In this document: positions 27,722 to 36,271 of the stretch, in pieces
Layout: every line of letters begins with the position of its first letter
Position numbering within the stretch: the stretch's first letter is position 1
Origin: Komagataeibacter medellinensis NBRC 3288
GTDB taxonomy: Bacteria; Pseudomonadota; Alphaproteobacteria; Acetobacterales; Acetobacteraceae
Length of the DNA stretch: 64,000 nt
Assembly (NCBI RefSeq): GCF_000182745.2
Contig: NC_016027.1
Coordinates: 1,890,001-1,954,000 of the forward strand
Direction of reading: 5' to 3'
Made by a program: the position numbers and the translations under genes
Notes under the pieces: model-generated
What the model saw: only the letters and a program-made list of their open reading frames with translations
What the model was told of the DNA's origin: nothing
The model's database searches: none

Positions 27722-28087
27722 GTGACTGAACGGAACAGACCCAGGCTGGAGCGCATCAAAACAAAATATGATACGGAATTTGGAGCTCTGGCCAAACCGA
27801 AAAAACGTGAAGACTGGCTGAGCAAGCAGTTTGAGGCACAAAGCCGGACGCATCAGAGACAGATTTACGAGTGGAACGAAAAACACCGCCCAGCCAAGGA
27901 ACAGGCCCGTCGCGACATGTCCCTGTTTCGGTCTCTACTTCACAGCAAGCCGTTTTCTGCCGAGCGGGCAGAATTTACAAAACTGGCATCACAGATGCCT
28001 GTTGAGGACGGCCTGCTTCAGGCACTACAGAAACCTATTCGAAGCCGAAGCAAGCAGCACTTTGGAAGACAATCCTCTTACCAGTGA
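27722..28087 (+). pseudogene. Relaxase/mobilisation protein C-terminal fragment
   Basis: About 120 codons without their own start, directly next to the IS. VTERNRPRLERIKTKYDTEF and the helical, Arg/Glu-rich stretch after it match the tail of the relaxase-like frame at 32561 (VLTERDRSALEGFRKQYDAE). This suggests the 3' end of a MobA/VirD2-like gene whose body was lost on the other side of the IS. The relaxase label is inference from the longer remnant at 31838. Confidence 0.45.
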
Positions 28088-28345
28088 TATCGCCTTTTGG
28101 GGTAAACGGAATGTCCGTTCGTGACGTATAACTCAAAATACCGGATGTTCGTTCAGGCTAGCGTCGGCTTGGTGGTTTTATTTATAATTCCCACTCGATT
28201 ATAAATTTTTGAAAAAATATCATATTTATCAATATGTTAATTGAAATACGAATCTAAATGCCATGAAAAATACCATGCGCCGCTAATCCGCAGTCATTCA
28301 GGGTCACGCACGTCTAACGCGTCACTCCGGTGCCGGGCTATGGCT

Positions 28346-28471
28346 TCAACCACGTTTGGCCTCGCGTAGCCCGTACAGGTCGCGGGCGTTGGAGGTAGAG
28401 ATGAACGCAGGCAGATCATTAGATGGCCCTTCGCCATTCAAGAATGCAAACTGATCTAGAATATTAGACAT
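28346..28471 (-). CDS. Small 41-residue reading frame behind the restriction endonuclease gene
   Basis: The product starts MSNILDQFAFLNGEGPSND and ends LYGLREAKRG. A GAGGGGAG ribosome site precedes the ATG, which lies 12 bases after the endonuclease stop, so it is placed like a third gene of the restriction operon. It may be a small control protein or, more likely, the start of a longer gene truncated by rearrangement. No family recognised. The 258 bases between it and the relaxase fragment hold nothing I can identify. Confidence 0.4.
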   Translation of the reverse strand: MSNILDQFAFLNGEGPSNDLPAFISTSNARDLYGLREAKRG

Positions 28472-28482
28472 GCGCTCTCCCC

Positions 28483-29424
28483 TCAAAAATATCCACGTTC
28501 AAGCACAATCTCCTCAGAATCATGCTCCTCAGCAGGAAAACACTCGTTAAGATGCCAAATCAACCTCTTGAACCCATCAAGACTGAGAGGATATTTATCA
28601 AGATAATCACTATACCACTGACTTTTTTTCTGACGCCCTGCTGCTGTGGAAAACTCTGAACGTTGATTAGAAGCTATGCGCTTAGCGCGTCGAAGCACAA
28701 TTACTTCATCCATCGCTGTTAGTTTTGTGTTGATTGGTGTCATATCCAACCATTCGCAGAGTAAAATATATTTTGACCCTGACGACACTCTTTTCAGTTC
28801 ACCAGCGGTAGCAGCCGCCTCCTGGAACATAGTCTTATCGAGATTAGTCTTTATTTCCGTAGCGAAATAAGAAACATGGAAATCTTGTTCAAAAATATCG
28901 TTTGGATTAGAGGGAGTCGTGATTCGCATTTTATGCCTACGAGTCACAGAAAAATCCTGATCTTTTCGCTTGATATAAACTCCTCCGCCGGACAGCGCAA
29001 GCAACGGACTTTCGAATGACAACCCAGCAAAACTAGCTTTCGGCCCGCACTCAAGGCCATTTTGCCTAGCAAAACCCGGAATAAGCCGAGCATCGAACAA
29101 TCGAGGCAAAAATTCTTCAAGAATAGTGTTATCTAACTTGAGCTGTCCCTTTTGCCGGTAAAGAAAATTTTCCTCAGAGCAAAAAATAAGGTCAAACTCT
29201 ACCGTTTTCTTGTATGCATTAAGGAGGGTCACCAGCTCTTCCAGGAGTTCATCGCCCTCGCTTGTAAGAGAGTCCATGCTCTCCACCCAAGAGGCATAAA
29301 CCTGGAGTTGATTCTCTACCATGGGCTTATCACTGTCAGGAAGCTTAGCGTTCTGCGCTAACGCATGAAGTTTATCTCCATGTGCCCGAACATAGACAAC
29401 ATCAATCATTGGCTGCGTCCCCAA
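28483..29424 (-). CDS. Putative type II restriction endonuclease (Bpu10I-like, PD-(D/E)xK)
   Basis: A 313-residue protein. The segment FATEIKTNLDKTMFQEAAAT has the E-x-K half of a PD-(D/E)xK nuclease site. It is followed by YILLCEWLDMTPINTK, a combination I associate with Bpu10I-type restriction enzymes; this is recall, not a search. It overlaps the methyltransferase gene by 23 bases on the same strand, the expected partner arrangement. The recognition site is unknown. It is less GC-rich than the core genes. Confidence 0.65.
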   Translation of the reverse strand: MGTQPMIDVVYVRAHGDKLHALAQNAKLPDSDKPMVENQLQVYASWVESMDSLTSEGDELLEELVTLLNAYKKTVEFDLIFCSEENFLYRQKGQLKLDNTILEEFLPRLFDARLIPGFARQNGLECGPKASFAGLSFESPLLALSGGGVYIKRKDQDFSVTRRHKMRITTPSNPNDIFEQDFHVSYFATEIKTNLDKTMFQEAAATAGELKRVSSGSKYILLCEWLDMTPINTKLTAMDEVIVLRRAKRIASNQRSEFSTAAGRQKKSQWYSDYLDKYPLSLDGFKRLIWHLNECFPAEEHDSEEIVLERGYF

Positions 29425-30637
29425 TCAGTGGTGATGGCAAAATTTTATTTGCTGAACAAATTGCTTCCGAGATTTCTTCCCGCCTCTCTGCTGGGCAATA
29501 CTTCAAGGCATTTTTTAACGCCTGAGCACCTACAGCACGCCCAATCTCCACAGCTTTATCGAGGCTGAATTTCTGAGGCGTCATTGTAAGCACATCCTCA
29601 AATATAGATTCTCCAAAACGATTTATAAACTTTCGCTCATTCCATTCAATGAGGTCATACCCCATCCCTTGGCAAGCAACAGCACTAATCAACTCTCCGT
29701 TCTTAAACGATACAGATCGAACATTAGACTCTCGCCCGAGCACTATCGTTATTTTTGCCTGATCCTTTAGAACGCGACTTGCCTCTATAAAAAACTGCGC
29801 CATATCCATGCAGTACTGCACAACAGTCATGTACCTGTTCTGACGAAATTTTCGGTTAGCACCAATCTCAGACCTAGCGGCAGAGAGCGGCTGATGACCG
29901 AGAGCCTCAATAACAGGGCGATAGTTTTGATGGTAATTGAATACGTTTATATATGGAGGAGAAGTGACTAGATAATCAAAAGTATTCGGTGGAATATCTA
30001 CAGACCTAGCATCACCAATCCTCGCAGAAATCAAACACTTATGGGCATAAAAATCAAAAACAACATTCAAATAACGCTCAATTCCTTTTGACAACTTTGC
30101 GCCAGAAACTGAATTTCCATTTGAAAATAGAAATAGAAGAGAACCCTCCAATAAAATTCTCTCCTCTTCATTCAACTCTGTATCAACGAGCACTCTTACT
30201 GCCTGCTCAACCAAAATAATTCCTTGATTTCTGGACGAGATTAATTGCAGGTTTCGGCAGAACTTGCGCGCACAATCAACAAGCAACTGCCTGCACTCTG
30301 GCTCAACCCCTAGCAACTCACTAACTTTGGCAAGGCAGATTGCAGCAGGATTAACATCCATCCCAAGAGAATTAAAGCCGCCCCTCGCTGCTTCGCGGAG
30401 AACGGTGCCACTCCCACAAAAAGGATCGAAAATGTAGTCCCCTTCCTTGCAATGCTTTGTAAGTAAGTATTCAATGAGTTGTGGACTGAACTGCCCCCGC
30501 CACGGCAAAGCGCTAGTACGCTCCTTTTCGACAATATCTAGAAAATGCTGATCATCGCTCGGCTGCACACGATCAGAAAATGCAGAATAGTTAAGCGCTT
30601 TAGCTGCATTGAAATCTTGATCCAGGATTATTTCCAT
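29402..30637 (-). CDS. DNA methyltransferase of a type II restriction-modification system
   Basis: A 411-residue amino-methyltransferase. The SAM-binding motif I is FDPFCGSGTVLREAA near residue 72 and the catalytic motif IV is VTSPPYINVFNYH; the SPPY form points to N4-cytosine rather than N6-adenine methylation. Motif I precedes motif IV, as in the alpha or gamma order. It probably protects host DNA against the nuclease encoded by the overlapping downstream gene. Confidence 0.88.
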   Translation of the reverse strand: MEIILDQDFNAAKALNYSAFSDRVQPSDDQHFLDIVEKERTSALPWRGQFSPQLIEYLLTKHCKEGDYIFDPFCGSGTVLREAARGGFNSLGMDVNPAAICLAKVSELLGVEPECRQLLVDCARKFCRNLQLISSRNQGIILVEQAVRVLVDTELNEEERILLEGSLLFLFSNGNSVSGAKLSKGIERYLNVVFDFYAHKCLISARIGDARSVDIPPNTFDYLVTSPPYINVFNYHQNYRPVIEALGHQPLSAARSEIGANRKFRQNRYMTVVQYCMDMAQFFIEASRVLKDQAKITIVLGRESNVRSVSFKNGELISAVACQGMGYDLIEWNERKFINRFGESIFEDVLTMTPQKFSLDKAVEIGRAVGAQALKNALKYCPAERREEISEAICSANKILPSPLIGDAAND

Positions 30638-30714
30638 CTACAATCTACCATCTCAAAGATGTAATCCCGTCCCCATGCCTTAAACTCATATCAATCATCG
30701 GAACTGTCTGCCTG

Positions 30715-30912
30715 CTATTCAAAAGGCAGGCTGTTTTGCTGTCTTTGAACAAACATCTGCACATAGTCACGCATGAAGTCACGAATTAGCACGGAAGCTG
30801 GACGATCATTCGCCTTAGCAGCCCTAAGAAAAGCTTGTTTGAGATCAACATCGACGCGGCATGTAAAGTTTGTTTGCTCCAAACTGGGCTCCCTTGCAAT
30901 AACAAAGCACAT
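30715..30912 (-). CDS. Small ribbon-helix-helix-like protein
   Basis: A 65-residue product. FTCRVDVDLKQAFLRAAKA, then DRPASVLIRDFMRDYV, looks like the beta-strand plus two helices of an RHH DNA-binding or antitoxin domain. I use the ATG at 30910-30912; the frame extends to 31038 but that part overlaps the IS end. No toxin partner is seen. The IS5/IS427-like element begins 75 bases upstream and may have removed its promoter or partner. Confidence 0.55.
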   Translation of the reverse strand: MCFVIAREPSLEQTNFTCRVDVDLKQAFLRAAKANDRPASVLIRDFMRDYVQMFVQRQQNSLPFE

Positions 30913-30986
30913 AACATGCACTAACAGGGTTAGGATAACAGCTATACACCGGCCTGTCACGATAGCTAATACTAATTCCTGTTTGC

Positions 30987-31819
30987 TAGGCTCAGGACCC
31001 ATTGATTTATGTAGGGAATTTTGCTTCAGGCTCTGCAAGGAGACTGAAGATGAGTGACCTGTTTTGGCTGACGGATGAACAGATGGAGCGTCTGCGGCCG
31101 TTCTTTCCCAAGAGCCATGGTAAACCGCGCGTTGATGACCGCCGCGTGCTGAGCGGCATCATTTTTGTGAACCGCAATGGTATGCGCTGGCGTGATGCGC
31201 CCCGGGAATACGGTCCGCACAAGACGCTCTACAACCGTTGGAAGCGTTGGGGCGACATGGGCATTTTCATGCGGATGATGGATGGCCTGTCTGCCGCGAA
31301 GGCTGAGCCTCAGACTATTATGATTGATGCGACCTATCTCAAGGCACACCGCACGGCTTCAAGCCTGCGGTTAAAAAAGGGGATCCAGGCCGCCTGATCG
31401 GACGCACTAAAGGGGGCATGAACACCAAGCTGCATGCGGTTACCGATCAGAACGGACGACCGCTGAGCTTCTTTATGACAGCCGGACAGATCAGTGATTA
31501 CACCGGAGCTTCTGCTCTGCTGGACAACCTTCCCATGGCACAGTGGTTGCTGGCGGATCGGGGTTATGATGCTGACTGGTTCCGGGATGCCCTGGAGGAA
31601 AAAGGGATCAGGCCCTGCATTCCGGGAAGAATATCCCGCGGAAAACCAGTCAAATACGACAAGCGAAAATACAAAAGACGCAACCGCATCGAAATCATGT
31701 TCGGCCGCCTCAAGGACTGGCGGCGGGTCGCAACACGCTATGACAGATGCCCGAACGTCTTCTTCTCAGCCATCTGCCTCGCTGCAACCGTCATCTTCTG
31801 GCTATGAGTCCTGAGCCTA
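30987..31819 (+). mobile_element. IS5-family (IS427-like) element, copy A
   Basis: The terminal inverted repeats are GGCTCAGGAC(C)CAT on the left and the matching ATGAGTCCTGAGCC on the right, flanked by TA on both sides, a plausible 2-bp target duplication. It carries two overlapping transposase frames. A shortened second copy lies in inverted orientation at 42148-42943. Confidence 0.88.
31050..31807 (+). CDS. IS427-type transposase, two frames joined by -1 frameshifting
   Basis: OrfA (31050-31397) holds the DUF4096-type domain (MSDLFWLTDEQMERLRPFF) and the first catalytic Asp (TIMIDATYLKAH). OrfB reads to 31807 in the other frame, with LLADRGYDADWFRDAL and RNRIEIMFGRLKDWRR giving the remaining D and E. 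TTAAAAAAGGGG at 31371-31382 lies at the junction; a -1 slip there joins the frames as KKGDPGRLIG, as is usual for this IS group. Confidence 0.88.
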
Positions 31820-31837
31820 ACGGAACATGGCCTGACC

Positions 31838-32896
31838 ATGCGCGAAGGAGACCGGGCGGATAAAAGGTCAGGAGCGCACATCATTGAAGATCAGGACGGA
31901 AAACTGATCGGCAGCTTTACCCGTCTCACAAAAGTCAAAATGACGGAGTTCAGAAAGCTTCTTGCAGAAGAACAGCACCGCACTGTCAGCAAGTCAGAAA
32001 CAGATATCAAAAGCAGCCGTTTACTCATCCGCCGGACAACCGCTGATTTTTATGAGGAATACCCTATCCCCAAAGGCCCAGACACTCAGACCGTCCTTAG
32101 AAAAAGACCTGTTATAAAACGCCCCCAAATGCGCAAATGGCAAAGAGAACTCTGGCTCCAACGTATGGCTGATGTTGATACGACAACAACAGAACCACTC
32201 AGCCCCACATCTTCTATCCGGATCATCAGTGCAGGGGAGGCCCGTTTCCACAAGGAGATCACAAAGGCTATTGTGCAACAACAGGCTATTCTCGACCAGC
32301 AAGCCCCGGAAGCAAGCTGGAAACCTCTGGACAGAAACAGAACCATAACGACATGGCGCAGACAGCTTATCCCCTATCAGAAGCAGCTCCGAAAAAGCTA
32401 TGATCGTTACGCCACGGCAAAACGAGCATGGCAGGAGGCCGAGAAAAGCCGCTTGCAGCGTATGACCGGACGAGCCGGGAAACTGGAAAAAGTCTGCCAG
32501 TAACTCCTGCTTAAATTTCTGGACGTCCTGCGCTTTGTCGTTCAAGCCCTCCTTCACATCGTGGGGCTACGCTCCTCGCCGCCAGAACCAGTCCGACATG
32601 TTTTGACAGAACGCGACAGATCAGCCCTTGAGGGCTTTCGTAAACAATATGATGCTGAATTCACCGCCATGGCCGATCCAGATAAACTCGAACCATGGCT
32701 TGCAGGCCGTTTTAACAGGCTGGTGCAGGCCAGAGCCGACCGCATCCGACGGTGGGACAGGGAACGTCAGGCCGAAAAAGCGCAGGCACGACAGGAGATC
32801 GCACGCCTGAGCACTAAACTCGACAGCCCGATATCCACGAGCAGAACGCAGGCTTCGGCTCCTTCCTCGCGAATACATGCGCCGGACCTTGAGTAG
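31838..32896 (+). pseudogene. Relaxase/mobilisation protein, C-terminal part with an internal stop
   Basis: One frame runs from the IS edge through LTMREGDRADKRSGAHIIED and KLIGSFTRLTKVKMTEFRKL, a segment seen in the C-terminal region of relaxases. It is interrupted by TAA at 32501-32503, then continues in the same frame (LLKFLDVLRFVVQALLHIVG) into VLTERDRSALEGFRKQYDAE and ends at 32896. The nuclease domain is missing, removed at the IS insertion. It is therefore a decayed mobilisation gene; the family label is by recall. Confidence 0.5.
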
Positions 32897-32899
32897 AAC

Positions 32900-33245
32900 G
32901 CCGTCACGTGCAACGGATATGCGTACGACGACCCATTGATAACTGTCGACTACCACTCTACGGTTTCAGAAATGGAGAAACATACGTGACCCATCCCGGA
33001 ATGTTTGTTCGCCAAGAGTGCCTTGATCCCAACGGCTTGTCCGCAACCAATACCGGGCAGGTGCTCGGGTGCGACTTCCTGAACGAGCGATCCGGCACTT
33101 CGCCGGAGATGGCGCTACGCCTTGAATAAGGCATTCGGCACCTCCGCCCGGCCCAGGATGGAACGGCAAATGAACCACGAACTAGAAACGGTCATGGCCC
33201 GCGCCTATGAGATCGACGTCCAGTCATTTACAAAGCGCCCCTCAT
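32900..33245 (+). pseudogene. Decayed HigBA-type toxin-antitoxin remnant
   Basis: QRICVR near 32910 and TVDYH near 32943 resemble the end of a HigB/RelE toxin. From GTG 32986 the frame reads VTHPGMFVRQECLDPNGLSA, then GTSPEMALRLE and a stop, like the HigA antitoxin with part of its helix-turn-helix deleted. In another frame AFGTSARPRMERQMNHELET and AYEIDVQSF continue the HigA pattern to about 33228. Multiple frameshifts make it non-functional. Confidence 0.5.
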
Positions 33246-33281
33246 GCACATGAATCGCGCGACAATTACAGTAGGCAGCAA

Positions 33282-33416
33282 GTGATCACAGGCACAATCA
33301 AAACCCAGATCGACCAGATCTGGAACGCGTTCTGGTCCGGCGGGGTCTCCAACCCGCTTTCCGTGATCGAACAGCTCACCTTCCTCATGTTCATCAAGCG
33401 GCTCGACGACCTCCAG
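33282..33416 (+). pseudogene. hsdM: 5' end of hsdM, separated from the rest by an IS110-type insertion
   Basis: GTG 33282 starts VITGTIKTQIDQIWNAFWSG and ends RLDDLQ, the standard N-terminus of type I methylase subunits. Joining base 33416 to base 34868 restores an open frame (LQ then TVEERKSEDLGRP) of 512 codons with nothing missing, so the split is due to insertion alone. Confidence 0.85.
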
Positions 33417-33492
33417 ATGGGGTGGACGGCCTCCCTGCGGCATCAATGTGCCATGATGGAGGTTCACTGACCATCAGGAGGAGACCGCCCGT

Positions 33493-34524
33493 ATGAAAGC
33501 TAGCATAATTGGCCTTGATATTGCCAAATCCGTTTTTCAGGCTCATGGGGCTGACGCAATTGGAAAGTGCGTTTTCAAGCGCAAGCTTGGTCGCAGTGAA
33601 GTTTCAGCATTTTTTGCAAAACTTGACCCATGTGAAGTTGTTCTGGAAGCCTGCGGGTCAGCTCATTACTGGGCACGGGTGATCAGCAGGATTGGTCATG
33701 ATGTCAGACTGGTTCCTCCTGATCGGGTCAAATCATTTGTCAAAAAAGGCAAGAAAAATGACGCTGTTGATGCGGCTGCGATCTGCATGGCGGCGACTCA
33801 TCCTGATACGATGTGTGTTCCGATCAAGAGCGAAGAGCAGCAAGGTGTCTTGTCACTGCATTCTGCCCGCGCTCTTCTGGTCAAACAGCAGACCATGCTG
33901 AGTAATGCGTTACGGGCTCTTGCTTCCGAGTTCGGGCTGATAGCCCCTCTGGGCACACGCCATCTGCCAGAACTGATGGCAAAAATAGAGACATCAGCCG
34001 ACCTGCCTGCTGCCATGAAGCAGAGTGCCATGTTGTTATTTGAGCATTATGAAAAGGTCGCTCAGAGCATTGATGCTTTGGAAGTGCAGATCCGGGCGCG
34101 TGCAAAAAGCGATGACGATGCGCGTCGGTTGATGACCATCCCTGGGGTCGGTCCTATAACGGCTTCTCTGATTGTCGCCTCGGTCGCGGATATTGGCTCT
34201 TTCGCCTCTGCGCGCCATTTTGCCGCCTGGCTGGGGCTTGTGCCTCGTCAGCATTCTACCGGCGGTAAAACCCGTCTGGGAAGGATTACCAAAACGGGCA
34301 ATCGGCAGATAAGAACGTTGCTGGTTCTTGGTGCGACGGCCATGCTTCATCGTGCCCATAAGTGGGATAGCGCTGCGGGTCAGTGGCTATGCGAACTCAT
34401 GGCGCGTCGTCCAAGGCGTCTGGCAACAGTTGCACTTGCCAATAAAATGGCTCGTATCATCTGGGCGTTGTTGTCACGTAAAGAGATCTATCGTCCGGCT
34501 GGTGTCAGTGTTTCAGCAGGCTGA
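33493..34524 (+). CDS. IS110-family transposase (DEDD recombinase)
   Basis: A 343-residue protein. The RuvC-like DEDD domain has Asp in IIGLDIAKSVF, Glu in VVLEACGSAHYW and the Asp pair in KKNDAVDAAAI. The C-terminal transposase_20 domain has the helix-hairpin-helix TIPGVGPITAS and the serine region PRQHSTGGKTRLGRITKTGN. It is intact. Such enzymes use an element-encoded RNA to choose targets. Confidence 0.95.
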   Translation: MKASIIGLDIAKSVFQAHGADAIGKCVFKRKLGRSEVSAFFAKLDPCEVVLEACGSAHYWARVISRIGHDVRLVPPDRVKSFVKKGKKNDAVDAAAICMAATHPDTMCVPIKSEEQQGVLSLHSARALLVKQQTMLSNALRALASEFGLIAPLGTRHLPELMAKIETSADLPAAMKQSAMLLFEHYEKVAQSIDALEVQIRARAKSDDDARRLMTIPGVGPITASLIVASVADIGSFASARHFAAWLGLVPRQHSTGGKTRLGRITKTGNRQIRTLLVLGATAMLHRAHKWDSAAGQWLCELMARRPRRLATVALANKMARIIWALLSRKEIYRPAGVSVSAG

Positions 34525-34852
34525 CCTGCACCAGCAGAACGATGGACACCGGAGCTTGCTCCGGTAGATCCGGCAGTATGTACGAACCGACGTGATGGGA
34601 AGACAGTCATTCAGCAACAGTTCAGGCCATACCGTTCGACCGTCTGTGCCCCTGAGCACGTGATACCAGATTGGTGCCTGACACGTGAGCGCACACCCAT
34701 GATGGCCAGCGCATAAAGTCGCATAAACAGGCCGGACATAAGAGCGCATCTGACCGGGTCTTCACGTTAAATCGGTATTCATCATCCAGCCGGTAGAATA
34801 ATACGTTTTAGAAATGACATCGGGAGAACAATGTGAGGTATTGCGCTTAAAC
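34525..34852 (+). ncRNA. Possible bridge RNA region of the IS110/IS1111-type element
   Basis: 328 bases between the transposase stop and the right subterminal repeat contain no gene. ACCGGAGC-TT-GCTCCGGT (34548-34565) is a perfect hairpin near the start. Position and size fit a bridge RNA in this subgroup, but I could not identify the target- and donor-binding loops by eye. Confidence 0.4.
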
Positions 34853-36271
34853 GGCCGTCCACATAAGACGGTCGAGGAACGCAAGTCAGAAGACCTCGGC
34901 CGACCCATCGCCCGCCGCATCTTCCCCGAAGGCACCGACGACAAGGGCGAGCCCTACGACAATCTTCGCTGGTCCCGCTTCAAGCATTTCGAAGCCAGAG
35001 AGATGATGCGCATCGTGGATGAGCACGTCTTCCCCTTCCTGCGCCAGCTAGGTGAGGAAGGATCGTCCTACGGCACCCACATGAAGGACGCACGGCTTGG
35101 TTTCTCCAACGCCAACCTGCTGGCCAAGGTCGTGCAGATGCTCGACGAGATCCCCATGGACGACCGCGACACCAAGGGCGACGTTTACGAATATATGCTG
35201 AGCAAGATCGCCAGCGCAGGCACCAACGGCCAGTTCCGCACGCCCCGCCACATCATTGAGCTGATGGTCAACATCATGAAGCCCCAGCCCGGCGACACCA
35301 TCTGCGACCCGGCGGCGGGCACCTGCGGCTTCCTTGTGGCGGCGGGGGAATACCTGCGCGACCACCATCCGGGGATGTTGCGAAAAAAAGAAACGCGCGA
35401 CCATTTCCACAATCACATGTTCCATGGCTTCGACTTCGACGCGACCATGCTGCGGATCGGCGCGATGAACATGACCCTGCACGGGGTCGAGAACGCCGAT
35501 GTCTCCTACCGCGATAGCTTGGCCGAGGAACATGGCAGCGACGCGGGTAGCTATTCCCTGATCCTTGCCAATCCGCCCTTCGCCGGATCGCTCGACTATG
35601 ACACCACGGCCAAGGACCTTTTGAAGATCGTCAAGACCAAAAAGACCGAACTACTCTTCATGGCGCTCTTCCTGCGGCAGCTGCGGATCGGCGGGCGCGC
35701 GGCGGTGGTCGTGCCGGACGGGGTGCTCTTCGGTTCGTCGACCGCTCACAAGGACATTCGCAAGATGCTGGTCGAGGAACACAAGCTCGATGCCATCATC
35801 AAGCTGCCCTCAGGTGTCTTCCGCCCTTACGCCGGTGTGTCCTGCGCCATCGTGGTCTTCACCAAGACTGGCGTCGGCGGTACGGAGGGCGTGTGGTTTT
35901 ACGACATGACGGCGGATGGCTTTAGCCTCGATGACAAACGAACGCCGCTTCTGGACGCCGAAAAGCTCGGCGTCTGCCCAGCACATACGCTGACGGACGA
36001 GGAGCATACGAAAAACAACCTGCCCGACATCCTCACCCGCTGGGGCGATTGGGAAGCCGAGGCAGCGCGGCCCCGCACAGCGCAAAGCTTCATGGTGCCT
36101 GCTGAGGACATCATCGCCACCGGGTCCTGGGACCTGTCGCTGAAACGCTACAAGGAGATCGAGCACGAGGAGGTCACCCACGCAGCCCCCACTGACATCA
36201 TCGCCGAGCTACGCGCGCTGGAGGCCGAGATCGCCGAGGGACTGGATCGGCTCGAGGGGATGCTGGGATGA
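34814..36271 (+). CDS. hsdM: Type I restriction methylase subunit HsdM, N-terminally altered by the IS
   Basis: From codon TVEERK (34868) onward the gene is intact: SAM motif DPAAGTCGFLVAAGEY and catalytic NPPF in LILANPPFAGSLDY mark an N6-adenine methylase. The first 45 residues lie across the IS. An ATG at 34814 inside the IS end is in frame, so a protein with 18 foreign residues in place of the native N-terminus could be made if transcribed. The missing part belongs to the HsdM N-terminal domain that contacts HsdS, so activity is doubtful. The stop overlaps hsdS by four bases. Confidence 0.85.
   Translation: MTSGEQCEVLRLNGRPHKTVEERKSEDLGRPIARRIFPEGTDDKGEPYDNLRWSRFKHFEAREMMRIVDEHVFPFLRQLGEEGSSYGTHMKDARLGFSNANLLAKVVQMLDEIPMDDRDTKGDVYEYMLSKIASAGTNGQFRTPRHIIELMVNIMKPQPGDTICDPAAGTCGFLVAAGEYLRDHHPGMLRKKETRDHFHNHMFHGFDFDATMLRIGAMNMTLHGVENADVSYRDSLAEEHGSDAGSYSLILANPPFAGSLDYDTTAKDLLKIVKTKKTELLFMALFLRQLRIGGRAAVVVPDGVLFGSSTAHKDIRKMLVEEHKLDAIIKLPSGVFRPYAGVSCAIVVFTKTGVGGTEGVWFYDMTADGFSLDDKRTPLLDAEKLGVCPAHTLTDEEHTKNNLPDILTRWGDWEAEAARPRTAQSFMVPAEDIIATGSWDLSLKRYKEIEHEEVTHAAPTDIIAELRALEAEIAEGLDRLEGMLG

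Larger units (their letters stand above)
33417..34867 (+). mobile_element. IS110-family element (IS1111-type) inserted in hsdM
   Basis: The 1451-bp length is deduced from the exact restoration of hsdM. A perfect 10-bp subterminal inverted repeat (GTGGACGGCC at 33422-33431, GGCCGTCCAC at 34853-34862) lies five bases inside each end, a feature of the IS1111 subgroup. No target duplication is seen; the empty site would read CTCCAG/ACGGTC. The non-coding 3' part (34525-34852) is where IS1111-type elements keep their bridge RNA. Confidence 0.85.
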
